Part shown: positions 8,783-17,161 of the stretch, piece by piece | Numbering within the stretch: the first letter of the stretch is position 1 | Layout: each line of letters opens with the position of its first letter | DNA from: an uncultured Pontibacter sp. | GTDB taxonomy: Bacteria; Bacteroidota; Bacteroidia; Cytophagales; Hymenobacteraceae | Reading direction: 5' to 3' | DNA: 64,000 bases | NCBI RefSeq assembly: GCF_947492645.1 | Contig: NZ_CANLMZ010000008.1 | Span: forward strand, 558,001-622,000 | Translations under genes and position numbers: made by a program | The notes under the pieces: model-generated | The model's database searches: none | Told to the model about the DNA's origin: nothing | The model's input: the letters and a program-made list of their open reading frames with translations, nothing else

Positions 8783-10333
8783 TTATACTACATCCGGTTT
8801 ATTTATACTTTTAACTGAACTCAGCTGATTAAAGCTACTTTCCAGTTTTGGGTAAAGCGCTTCAAAAAGGGCATAGTTTTGCCTGTAGATAAGGTGTGCC
8901 TGTGGGTTTGGAGTAAAGGTCTTCTGCACTTTTATCAGCTTGCCTGCATCTTCCAGCTTTTCGAGCATGCCCAAGGTATGCATGCCAAGTATGGCTGCCC
9001 CCAGGGCAGAGCCCTCAGAGGTTTCTGTTAAGTATACTTTTACCTGAAACATATCTGCCAGCATCTGCACCCAAAGATCGGAGTGCGTAAAGCCACCGTT
9101 TGCGAAAATTCTTTTTACTGGCCCCATTGTCTGCTCTAGTGCTACACCCACGCTATACACCCCGAAGATGATGCCCTCCATCAAAGCCCTTAAAAAGTGG
9201 GCGCGGGTATGCGTATAGTGTACGCCAATAAAGCAGGCCCTGGCTGCGGCATTCCAATGCGGCGAACGCTCACCCAACAAGTATGGCAAAAACAGTAACC
9301 CATCAGAACCTGGCTTAACAGCAGCTGCCTCCGTATTAAGCAACTCAAAAATATCCTCCTCCTTCTCTTTTGCGGCCTTTGCCTCTGCTCCGTAAAAGTT
9401 ATCTTTAAACCATTGCAGCACAATGCCACCGTTGTTTACAGCGCCTCCCAAAACATACTTCTCCGGGCTCAGCACATAACTGAATATCCGCTCTTTCAGG
9501 TCAGTTGCAGGTTTGTCTGCCGTAATCCGGATAGCGCCGCTTGTGCCGATGGTTACGACGGCATCTCCCTCACAAACTGCATCGGAGCCGAGATTGGCCA
9601 GGCATCCATCGCTTGCCCCAACTACAAAAGGCAAATTGTTGGGTATGCCTAACTGCTGCGCAAATACGGCGTCCATGTTCCTGAAGGTATAACCCGGATG
9701 TACGGGCTCAGCTAATTGCGCTGCCGTGATGCCTGCCATTTCGAGGGCATCCTGATGCCAGCCAAGGGTAAAAATATTGAATAGCCCTGTGGCAGACGCA
9801 ATAGAATAATCTACTTTATACTCCCCGAAAAGCCTGTAGAACACATACTCTTTTATGCCGATAAACTTTGCTGTTTGGTTAAACAATTGCGGCTGCACCT
9901 CGCGTAGCCAGCAAATTTTAGGCAGCGGCGACATCGGGTGCAATGGGGTGCCGGTGTGCAGGTAAATATCGTGGCCGATTACGCTGCGCTTCAGGTTGGC
10001 AGCCTGTGCCGCGCTGCGCGCATCCGCCCATATAATGCAGTTTGATAGAGGCTTACCATCTTTGCCCATAGCTATCAGGCTGTGCATGGCGCTGCTAAAG
10101 CAAACGCCCTCCAACGTATAACCGCTGCTGCTCAGCAACCTGATAACGTTTTTCAGGCTGGCTATAACTGCATCAAAAATAAGCGCAGGATCTTGTTCGG
10201 CATGTTGTGGTTCAGGGTTGTCAATGGGGTATTCAACAGCATACCGGAACAAGGGCTTGGCATCGGCGCTAAACGCCACCGCTTTGGTGCTGGTGGTCCC
10301 TATATCAATGCCAATGATTGCCTGCTGTTTCAT
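8783..10333 (-). CDS. gntK: Gluconokinase, FGGY carbohydrate kinase family
   Basis: ATP-dependent sugar kinase with the FGGY fold, 516 residues. The first phosphate-binding loop IGIDIGTTSTKAVAF is at residues 7-21; the ATP-domain blocks VTIGTSGAIR and FANGGFTHSDLWVQMLADMF follow, and the C-terminal EGSALGAAILG segment is intact. FGGY kinases phosphorylate many sugars; gluconate is inferred because the next gene makes 6-phosphogluconate dehydrogenase, the same pairing as in gnt operons. No gluconate permease or gnt repressor is in view. Confidence 0.88.
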   Translation of the reverse strand: MKQQAIIGIDIGTTSTKAVAFSADAKPLFRYAVEYPIDNPEPQHAEQDPALIFDAVIASLKNVIRLLSSSGYTLEGVCFSSAMHSLIAMGKDGKPLSNCIIWADARSAAQAANLKRSVIGHDIYLHTGTPLHPMSPLPKICWLREVQPQLFNQTAKFIGIKEYVFYRLFGEYKVDYSIASATGLFNIFTLGWHQDALEMAGITAAQLAEPVHPGYTFRNMDAVFAQQLGIPNNLPFVVGASDGCLANLGSDAVCEGDAVVTIGTSGAIRITADKPATDLKERIFSYVLSPEKYVLGGAVNNGGIVLQWFKDNFYGAEAKAAKEKEEDIFELLNTEAAAVKPGSDGLLFLPYLLGERSPHWNAAARACFIGVHYTHTRAHFLRALMEGIIFGVYSVGVALEQTMGPVKRIFANGGFTHSDLWVQMLADMFQVKVYLTETSEGSALGAAILGMHTLGMLEKLEDAGKLIKVQKTFTPNPQAHLIYRQNYALFEALYPKLESSFNQLSSVKSINKPDVV

Positions 10334-10419
10334 ACGCGCTTTAGTTAAGCTTTACCTACGAGACACAGGCTGATAAGAGTTATAAAAGAATGGTATGTAT
10401 GGGTTCCGGTTTCATTTCT

Positions 10420-10427
10420 TATATTTG
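10420..10427 (+). promoter_or_regulatory. Possible -7 element of the M28 peptidase gene
   Basis: TATATTTG matches TAnnTTTG and is 22 bases before the ATG. No clear -33 TTG is seen. Confidence 0.4.
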
Positions 10428-10449
10428 GTTTGTAAACTAAACTTAACTC

Positions 10450-12090
10450 ATGAAACCACACCGCCTTATACTTGGGCTCTGCTTGCTGGCAGCTGTGCAC
10501 CAGGCACCAGCCCAAGGCCTTAAAGTTGACAAGAAAGTTGACAAATCGCTTAAAAAGGTTGAGCCGGAAGCCATCAAAAAACATATCTGGTTTTTAGCCG
10601 ACGACAAACTTTTAGGCCGTAAACCAGGCACGCCAGGCTACCAGACTGCCGTTGATTATATTACCGACAACTATAAAAAACTGGGGGTGCAACCTGCCGG
10701 CGAAAACGGTACCTACCTGCAAACAGTAAGGCTGCGAACTGCTAAACCGGGCACCAACGCCACCATGGTTCTATCGGACAGAAAAAATACTGCAACCACC
10801 CTTACAGCAGGAAAAGACTTTGCCGTTTACCCTAACCCGAAAGATGCCAGCGTAAACCTTCAGGCTCCGCTTGTATTTGCCGGCTATGGCATTAGTGCCC
10901 CAGATCTGGGTTACGACGATTATGCTAACCTGGATGTGAAAGGCAAAATTGTACTTGTGTTGCGTGGCGCTCCTCAGGGCTTCCCTAACACCGTAGCATC
11001 TTATAGCATGGATACGCAAACCATCCTGAAGAATGCGGCAGACCGTGGCGCTGTAGGCGTTATACTTGGCAGCACAAACCCAAGAGCCGGTGTGCCAAAC
11101 TTTGGCAATGGCGTTAACAATGTAATGCATGCCAACGGCGAAGTGGCTTTCTCGAGAACGTATAACCCAGCCATCAAACTTTTTGGTATTGTAAACCATG
11201 AGTTGACAGAGAAACTGCTTTCTGAAGCAGGGCTTAATCTAACGGAAACACTAGCAGGACTTAAAAGCGGAAAACCTGCCTCTACAGAGCTAGGCCATTC
11301 GGTTAACGCAGCCTATACTTCCAGCTACACCGATATTGAGAGTTACAACGTAGTTGGTAAAATTGAAGGCTCAGATCCGAAGCTGAAAAATGAGTACGTT
11401 GTACACAGCGCCCACCTGGACCACGTTGGCATTGGCCGGCCTGTTGATGGCGACTCTATCTACAACGGAGCACATGACAATGCCTCTGGTGTAGCCAGCC
11501 TGCTCGAGATTGCCGGTGTATACTCACGCCTGAAAAAAACACCGAAGCGCTCTGTCCTTTTAGTTATGGTTACTGCCGAGGAAATGGGCTTACTGGGCTC
11601 TGCATACTTTGCCAAGTTCCCAACGGTACCGGCCAACAGCATCGTAGCCGACATCAATACCGATATGCCAACCATTATAGCGCCGTTACTTTCGGTAGTG
11701 CCATTGGGCGCACCGCACTCTACGCTAATGGAGCCGGTAACCAAAGCTGCCAACTACCTGAAGCTGGATATTGAGGAAGACCCTGAACCAGAGCAGAACC
11801 GCTTTGTGCGCAGCGACCAGTATAGCTTTGTAACCCAAGGTATACCTGCCTTGCACATTAAGTATGGCAACAAAACGCCTGATGGTAAAAACAACCTGGA
11901 CGAAACAGTAAAAGTATGGCGCGCCAAGTATTACCACAAGCCACAGGACGGCATTGACGGTGTGTTTGATTTTGAGGCCGGCAAAACTTACGTGCAGCTT
12001 AACTTCCTGATTGGCTACCTTGTTGCCCAGGGCGAGCAGCGCCCAACCTGGAACGAGGGCGACTTTTTCGGAATACGCTTTGCAAAGTAA
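10450..12090 (+). CDS. Secreted M28 family zinc aminopeptidase with PA domain
   Basis: A 546-residue exported enzyme: signal peptide to about residue 20, an N-terminal segment (HIWFLADDKLLGRKPGT) typical of the family, a protease-associated (PA) domain around residues 130-270, then the M28 catalytic domain. All metal and catalytic ligands are recognisable: His and Asp in HSAHLDH (about 319-325), Asp in GAHDNASG, the Glu pair in VTAEEMG, Asp in DINTDMP and the late His in ALHIKYG. It should trim peptides in the periplasm or outside the cell. Monocistronic, with a hairpin after it. Confidence 0.93.
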   Translation: MKPHRLILGLCLLAAVHQAPAQGLKVDKKVDKSLKKVEPEAIKKHIWFLADDKLLGRKPGTPGYQTAVDYITDNYKKLGVQPAGENGTYLQTVRLRTAKPGTNATMVLSDRKNTATTLTAGKDFAVYPNPKDASVNLQAPLVFAGYGISAPDLGYDDYANLDVKGKIVLVLRGAPQGFPNTVASYSMDTQTILKNAADRGAVGVILGSTNPRAGVPNFGNGVNNVMHANGEVAFSRTYNPAIKLFGIVNHELTEKLLSEAGLNLTETLAGLKSGKPASTELGHSVNAAYTSSYTDIESYNVVGKIEGSDPKLKNEYVVHSAHLDHVGIGRPVDGDSIYNGAHDNASGVASLLEIAGVYSRLKKTPKRSVLLVMVTAEEMGLLGSAYFAKFPTVPANSIVADINTDMPTIIAPLLSVVPLGAPHSTLMEPVTKAANYLKLDIEEDPEPEQNRFVRSDQYSFVTQGIPALHIKYGNKTPDGKNNLDETVKVWRAKYYHKPQDGIDGVFDFEAGKTYVQLNFLIGYLVAQGEQRPTWNEGDFFGIRFAK

Positions 12091-12106
12091 CAACAGCTAA
12101 AGTATA

Positions 12107-12142
12107 AAAGCCCTGGCATTACAGAAGTAGTGCCAGGGCTTT
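12107..12142 (+). terminator. Terminator after the M28 gene
   Basis: A perfect 12-bp stem (12107-12118 with 12131-12142) ending in TTT then a pyrimidine-rich tail, 16 bases after the stop. Confidence 0.8.
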
Positions 12143-12354
12143 CTTGTTTCTGCTTCATCACGCTACACCTCATTTTCTGCTGCTTATCTACAAGCCGTTA
12201 AACCATTGTGGATAATGTATACCTGATGTTAATAAACGCGCACGCATAATTCATACTTTCCTGACTTTCAAACAGATCTCAATAGTTACCCAACTACGTA
12301 AACAGCATCTGTGTAAAATTTGTCCACATGCACATTTCCTGCCTGTTTATTACA

Positions 12355-12362
12355 TATTTTTG
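12355..12362 (+). promoter_or_regulatory. Possible -7 element inside the long open frame of the HTH gene
   Basis: TATTTTTG fits TAnnTTTG. Transcription would start near 12369, downstream of the first possible ATG (12328), which favours a start at 12388 or 12412 for the HTH protein. No -33 partner is clear. Confidence 0.35.
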
Positions 12363-12387
12363 TAGAGATATACTAGACAAAAGTGCC

Positions 12388-12819
12388 ATGGAAACGATGC
12401 AGCGCGCAGTAATGAAAAACAATACACACAGAGGGGAAATCATTCGTGAGGCTATCAAAGCAAGCGGAGTAGCCATTGGTGTTGTAGCCGATAAGCTCGG
12501 TATCAGCCGTAAAACGCTTTACAATAAATTTAAGGAAAGCAGCATTCCGTTTAGCTTTATACTTCGTTTGGGCGAGGTTATACACCACGACTTTTCACAG
12601 GAATTCCCGCATTTGAGTAAAAGTGTAAAAAAGGAGCCTGCCATGCCGCAGTCGCCTGTACACACCAACCTACTGTTGCCATTTGACGGAGAGCCCATAG
12701 AAACCCCAAAGCCAAACAACCTGAAAGAGTGCGAAGCCGAACTGGTGACACTACAGCGTAAGTATATTGCCCTGCTGGAGAAGTTTAACGAACTGCTGCT
12801 AAAAACATCAGCAAATTAA
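12388..12819 (+). CDS. Fis/XRE-like HTH regulator with C-terminal coiled coil
   Basis: About 143 residues from the chosen ATG (Met-Glu-Thr-Met); the frame is open back to 12328, and Met at 12412 (MKNNTHRGE) is another option. The helix-turn-helix is the segment IGVVADKLGISRKTLYNKF, which resembles Fis and XRE-type DNA-binding units. A Pro-rich linker follows, and the last 30 residues (LKECEAELVTLQRKYIALLEKFNELL) form a heptad-like coiled coil, probably for dimerisation. It lacks a sensor domain. The target genes are not evident. Confidence 0.75.
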   Translation: METMQRAVMKNNTHRGEIIREAIKASGVAIGVVADKLGISRKTLYNKFKESSIPFSFILRLGEVIHHDFSQEFPHLSKSVKKEPAMPQSPVHTNLLLPFDGEPIETPKPNNLKECEAELVTLQRKYIALLEKFNELLLKTSAN

Positions 12820-12844
12820 AATTTACAGGCTGCTGCCAGGCATA

Positions 12845-13306
12845 CTACTCACGCATATCCACACCGGCATCGGCAGGGTTGCCAGCTCTGAAAGTAGCTA
12901 CAGCTTTATCTCCGGCATAGAGTGTCAGCACGTCGCCAGACCGGCGATAGGTAGTGGTTTTTCGCAACGATTCCATTAGTTTATTCTCCAGCGCAATGTT
13001 TGGGCAGCTCATGCGGGTAGTGGCAAGGTCTGATAGCTGGAGGGAGGTATCGGTTAGCTTATACTTTCCTGAAAACTTATTGCAACCGGCATAGCCATTT
13101 ACATCACTCTCCCGCTCCTGAAAACGAATATAAGCCATGCGGTTGTCCTGACGCTCCGGAACATTTTGCCCCTCTACGGATAACAACATCCAGTAGGCGT
13201 CAAGTATGGTTTCGTCATCAGAGAGCGGTGTGGCAGGTTTCATGGTACAGAACTGCAGGCAAGTGGCCATTACAAGTATAAACGCTGCGGATAAAATACT
13301 TTTCAT
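12845..13306 (-). CDS. META-domain lipoprotein (HslJ-like)
   Basis: About 153 residues from the ATG at 13304-13306, which begins a signal with a lipobox ending in QFC; the frame runs up to 13348, giving an alternative start with a longer N-terminus. The META domain is recognised by YWMLLSVEGQ at its start, the turn NGYAGCNKFSGKYKL, the strand LATTRMSCP and the final LTLYAGDKAVATFRA. HslJ-type META proteins are outer-membrane or periplasmic lipoproteins linked to heat shock and antibiotic tolerance in other bacteria; the activity is unknown. It lies downstream of the disordered-protein gene but beyond its terminator. Confidence 0.88.
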   Translation of the reverse strand: MKSILSAAFILVMATCLQFCTMKPATPLSDDETILDAYWMLLSVEGQNVPERQDNRMAYIRFQERESDVNGYAGCNKFSGKYKLTDTSLQLSDLATTRMSCPNIALENKLMESLRKTTTYRRSGDVLTLYAGDKAVATFRAGNPADAGVDMRE

Positions 13307-13382
13307 GTTGGTTAATGTGTTCATAGTTTGGTTAGGTTGCTTATACATTACGCAGCAACGGTAAATAAAGTATAATTGGCAT

Positions 13383-13434
13383 CATATTAAAGAAAAAGCC
13401 CGCAGTTTTAGCTGCGGGCTTTTTCTTTAATATG
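13383..13434 (-). terminator. Terminator of the disordered-protein gene
   Basis: A perfect 23-bp stem (13383-13405 with 13412-13434) with a six-base loop and A/T tracts on both arms, so the minus-strand transcript ends in a T-run. Strong intrinsic terminator. Confidence 0.9.
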
Positions 13435-13446
13435 ACTGGCTTAAAA

Positions 13447-14295
13447 TCAAGTGCCATAGGTGTCGTAACCGTAGCTTCCTGCGCTGCTCCAGCTGCTGTA
13501 GTCAGGTCCGGATCGGCCGGAGCGCCTGTCATCGCGGCTGCTTCTGTGCTCTCCATCGTTAGAGCCGGCTTTCTGGTCGCTTATGTAAGCACGGTTAGAG
13601 GAATAAGATCCTGTGGCATAGTTCTCGTCCTGGTTACCTCTTGAGCTTTTAATCTCGCCGCTGTATCTAAAGTCGCTGTCGTCGTACGAGCCATCATAGT
13701 AAGGGCTTTCGCTACGGCTTCGGTTGTGCCCGTAATTATTTTCTTCGCGGCGCTCACGGTGTGGGCCGCGGTCTGTGTAATGGTCGGCAGTACCGGCATT
13801 GTAGCTTCTGTAACGATCATCTGTCCTGTTTTCATCACGGGCAAACTGGTTATAGTTACGGCCTTCCCCGCTGTAGCGGTAGCTGTTATCCTGGCGTGCA
13901 TAGCGGTCGTTGTTGCCGTAGCCGTATCCAGAATAATTGCCATGGTCTCTGCCAGACTCACTGCGCCAGCCGGTGCCCCTGTTGCTGTTATAGCCCCTGT
14001 TGCGGTTGTTGCCCATGTATGGGTTTGGGTCCCCGTAGCGATAATTATCCTGATCACCACGATTTTCAGTTGCACCACGGTGGCTGCTTGCGCCGTAGCC
14101 TCCTACTGGGCCACCAGCGCCGAAGGATGTTCCACCGGTACCTCGCACGTTTCTGTATTCATGCCCCTGGTCCTGCATGCCATAATAGTTGCCGCGGTTA
14201 CTGTAGCGGTCGCGGTAATTTTCAAATTGATCGTCACGGTTGTTACCATGGTTGCCTCGGCGGTTATCGCCATAATATCTTTCGTCTCTTTCCAT
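13447..14295 (-). CDS. Intrinsically disordered Arg/Gly/Asn/Tyr-rich protein
   Basis: A 282-residue protein with almost no hydrophobic residues. Arg, Gly, Asn, Ser, Tyr and Asp make up nearly all of it, in irregular repeats such as NRDDQFENYRDRYSNRG and YSGYGYGNNDRYARQ. It has no signal peptide, membrane span or folded domain that I can see. Related low-complexity proteins in this family of bacteria are stress-associated by annotation only. The composition resembles RGG/prion-like segments that bind RNA or form condensates, but that is analogy. A start codon and a strong terminator bracket it, and long opposite-strand frames are artefacts of its biased composition. Confidence 0.75.
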   Translation of the reverse strand: MERDERYYGDNRRGNHGNNRDDQFENYRDRYSNRGNYYGMQDQGHEYRNVRGTGGTSFGAGGPVGGYGASSHRGATENRGDQDNYRYGDPNPYMGNNRNRGYNSNRGTGWRSESGRDHGNYSGYGYGNNDRYARQDNSYRYSGEGRNYNQFARDENRTDDRYRSYNAGTADHYTDRGPHRERREENNYGHNRSRSESPYYDGSYDDSDFRYSGEIKSSRGNQDENYATGSYSSNRAYISDQKAGSNDGEHRSSRDDRRSGRSGPDYSSWSSAGSYGYDTYGT

Positions 14296-14620
14296 AGGTG
14301 AGGTATTTTTAAATTATGTGTTAACTCTACCTTATAAACGAACCTCAGCCGGCAACGTTTTTAATGCGCCTTCTTTACCCCTGAAAGATGCCTCAAAGGG
14401 AAAGGTTTAGTTAGGTGTTCCTGCATGGCTGCTTACCGCGGTGTATAGCTGCAATGGCTTCGCAGCTGTCATCGTATAGCTGACATATAAAATTTACAAT
14501 TGCCTACACCGGCACTACAAAGTATAAGTTGGTCGAGTTGTTAAGCAGGTTTATCTATTTGATTAGAGAGTAGCATTTTTGTTTTATACTTTCAGCTTGA
14601 TGAACACCAATCCAAGCTAT

Positions 14621-16423
14621 ATGAAAAAAATTATTGCCGCCTGCGGGCTTGCAGCAATGCTCTCTTTCTCACCGGATGCAACAGCTGCTGGCAAAGGCCC
14701 TGAGCTAACCTATACGATCAACCTGAACGACCGTGCCGACGACCACTTCAAGGTAACGCTGGACGTGAAAGGACTGAAAGCTGAAAACAACATTTTCCAG
14801 TTTGCAGCCACAGCACCCGGCACTTACCAGACCATGGATATCGGCCGCTTTGTGAAAGCGTTTAAAGCTTACGACAAGAAAGGCCGCGAACTGGAAGTAA
14901 AGCAGGTCAGCACAAACCAATGGCAATTAAGTAAGCCAGACAAAGTGCGTAAAATCTCTTACCAGGTTGCCGAAACCTGGGACACCCCTGTAGAAGACAG
15001 GAAAGTATACGGAATGTGCGGCACATCGCTGGAGCAGGACCATGCCCTAATTAATGGGCAGGGTGTTTTCGGCTATCTCAAGGGTTTGCAGGCAGCACCT
15101 ATGCGCATTAAACTGGAGCACCCGCAGGAGTGGCTGGTTGGTACAGCCCTTAAAACTGATGCAAAGGGTTATTACACGGCCAACAGTTACGACCACATCG
15201 TGGACTCGCCTATTATGCTGGGCAACCTGACCAAAGCCGCCACCGATTACAACGGCACCACCATCGATATTTATACTTACTCTAAAACAGGTAAGATAAG
15301 GTCGGAGGATTTGATGCAGAACATGACCTCTATGCTAGGTGCTGCGCATAAGTTTGTGGTAGATTTCCCGGTAGATCGTTATACTTTCCTGTATCACTTC
15401 GAAGACCAGGACTGGGGCGCGTGGGAGCACTCTTTCAGTTCTGGTTATGTGATGAAGGAGCATGACTTAACACCGCAGTACGCCAAACAGCTAACCGATA
15501 TTGCCGCTCATGAATTCTTCCACATCATCACGCCGCTTAACATACACAGCGAAATTATAGAGCAATTCAACTTTGTGGAGCCAACCCCATCGCAGCACCT
15601 TTGGCTGTACGAGGGCACTACGGAGTGGGCTTCGGATATGATGCAGCTGCGTGGTGGCCTGGTAGACCTACCCGCATACCTCCAGGACCTGACGCAAAAG
15701 CTTTATGTAGATGACAACCTGGATAAAAACTACAGCATCCTGAAGCTGGCCTTAACGTCTTACACCCCGGAAGGTCAGAAACAGTATGGCAACATTTATA
15801 ACCGTGGTGCGGTTGCAGCAGCCTTGTTAGACATTCGTTTGTTGGAGCTATCTGGCGGCAAGCGTGGTTTGCGAGAGGTGATTAATGAACTATCAAAAGA
15901 GTATGGCCAGAAAAAGGCTTTCCCGGAGAATGAGTTTTTTGATGTTTTCACCGCTAAAACATATCCTGAGATAGGCGACTTTTTTAACCGTTACATCAAA
16001 AATGCAGAGCCTTTGCCGCTTACTGAGTATTACGGTAAACTGGGCATCAACTACACTCCTACCGTAAGCACCGGAGAAATGATAAAGTCCTTGGGCTTTA
16101 ACTTTGGAGCTCCGGACGGTAAAATCCGTGTGGCAAACATCCACGAAAGTATAAAAACAACAGGTTTGCAGGACTTTGACGAGGTAGTGGCAGTAAATGG
16201 CACCCCATTAACACTACAAAACGCAAACCAGGTTTTAGGAGGTTTAAGTGCCCTTAAACCAGGAGATGCTTACAAGTTTACAGTTAGCCGTGATGGCCAG
16301 CAAAAGGAGCTGGACTTAAAAATGATCGAAAGAGAGAAAATCCTAAAGCACCGCTTTGAGGTAAACGAGCAGGCTACACCAGAGCAAGTTGCCTTAAGAA
16401 ATAACTGGATGCGTAATTTGTAA
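14621..16423 (+). CDS. M61 family glycyl aminopeptidase with PDZ domain
   Basis: A secreted metallopeptidase of about 600 residues. I start it at the ATG at 14621 because that Met opens a normal signal peptide (MKKIIAACGLAAML, cleavage after TAA); ATGs at 14579 frame and 14600 would add 7-14 residues. The N-terminal beta domain is followed by the catalytic domain with AAHEFFHIITPLNIHSE near residue 297 (HExxH with FF inside) and the downstream Glu in WLYEGTTEW. The C-terminal part holds a PDZ domain (ESIKTTGLQDFDEVVAVNG). A close paralogue is at 52869-54743. Confidence 0.93.
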   Translation: MKKIIAACGLAAMLSFSPDATAAGKGPELTYTINLNDRADDHFKVTLDVKGLKAENNIFQFAATAPGTYQTMDIGRFVKAFKAYDKKGRELEVKQVSTNQWQLSKPDKVRKISYQVAETWDTPVEDRKVYGMCGTSLEQDHALINGQGVFGYLKGLQAAPMRIKLEHPQEWLVGTALKTDAKGYYTANSYDHIVDSPIMLGNLTKAATDYNGTTIDIYTYSKTGKIRSEDLMQNMTSMLGAAHKFVVDFPVDRYTFLYHFEDQDWGAWEHSFSSGYVMKEHDLTPQYAKQLTDIAAHEFFHIITPLNIHSEIIEQFNFVEPTPSQHLWLYEGTTEWASDMMQLRGGLVDLPAYLQDLTQKLYVDDNLDKNYSILKLALTSYTPEGQKQYGNIYNRGAVAAALLDIRLLELSGGKRGLREVINELSKEYGQKKAFPENEFFDVFTAKTYPEIGDFFNRYIKNAEPLPLTEYYGKLGINYTPTVSTGEMIKSLGFNFGAPDGKIRVANIHESIKTTGLQDFDEVVAVNGTPLTLQNANQVLGGLSALKPGDAYKFTVSRDGQQKELDLKMIEREKILKHRFEVNEQATPEQVALRNNWMRNL

Positions 16424-16447
16424 TCGTGTTCGTCGCTTATTTTATAC

Positions 16448-16493
16448 TCCTGATAAACCCCCAGCCTTTAAAGAGGTTGGGGTTTTATCAGGA
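16448..16493 (+). terminator. Terminator of the first M61 gene
   Basis: A 20-bp near-perfect stem (16448-16467 with 16474-16493) whose descending arm carries GGGGTTTT, 24 bases after the stop codon. Confidence 0.8.
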
Positions 16494-17104
16494 CTCATAG
16501 ATCCACTTTTAACAGCAAGGAAAACCTCAATCGGGCACTAAAACTAAGCTGGTGACGCGGAGTGAGTACGATTATCGGGCTTTCTTTTATGTTGTACCAG
16601 GTCCAACCATCCCTGCCGCTGCTGCTCGGACTGGAGTTTATACGCTGTAGCATCTGCCATTCACCGGACAGGTCACGACCTGTCACTACGAAGGTGTAAA
16701 CCCACCACAGCCCCCTCCGAGGAGGGGAATCGGTGCCTGCTGCAAAAGCCGCTCACGAAGAAGTGATGATCCCAGTTTCTCTGTGGGGGTAGGGGCCCTC
16801 TTTAAAGAGCTGCCTTGTGAGATCCGGTGCCACGCTAGTGGCAGCGCCCCCAGCGCAGGAGGGAACACAGCAGCGATGCAGAGAAACGAGGCCCCCCGGC
16901 CTGAGAGGGCACCAAAACCAAAGGTGAAACGGTACAGCAAGTAAGGCTGAGGGAGAGAGGCAGCTAGTGAGGATAGCTTACTTCTGGCTGCAGAAAGCGG
17001 CGGCTATAGAAAGGCACAAGCGAACATTTTCGTCAGGGAAAAGCAGAAGCTAAAACAATCTAAGTAACAACCTCAGCTACAAAGTATAAATAGCCCAAAA
17101 CAAA
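16494..17104. other. Gene-free stretch rich in short palindromes
   Basis: No convincing gene: short minus-strand frames here have no export signal, domain or start context. Instead there are at least five palindromes within 240 bases: GACAGGTC-ac-GACCTGTC (16667-16684), CCCCTCC-ga-GGAGGGG (16712-16727), CTCTTTAAAGAG (16798-16809), TGCCAC-gcta-GTGGCA (16828-16843) and AGGCC-cccc-GGCCT (16889-16902). The local base composition is more GC-rich than usual intergenic DNA. It may be a composite of REP-like repeats or a structured RNA. Confidence 0.5.
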
Positions 17105-17135
17105 AAAGGGAGCTACCAAACCGGCAGCTCCCTTT
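17105..17135 (-). terminator. Terminator of the amidohydrolase pair
   Basis: A 10-bp perfect stem (17105-17114 with 17126-17135) with AAA/TTT ends, 26 bases past the stop of the minus-strand gene. Confidence 0.75.
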
Positions 17136-17161
17136 CAATATCAAAGTATAAATTCTTAAGC

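Noticed and set aside
13726..14301. Plus-strand frames of 178-191 residues opposite the disordered protein, very hydrophobic or Cys-rich
   Set aside because: They mirror the biased composition of the real minus-strand gene and have no start context or domain.
16495..16940. Two minus-strand frames of 63 and 84 residues
   Set aside because: No export signal, domain or promoter; the DNA is dominated by palindromes.
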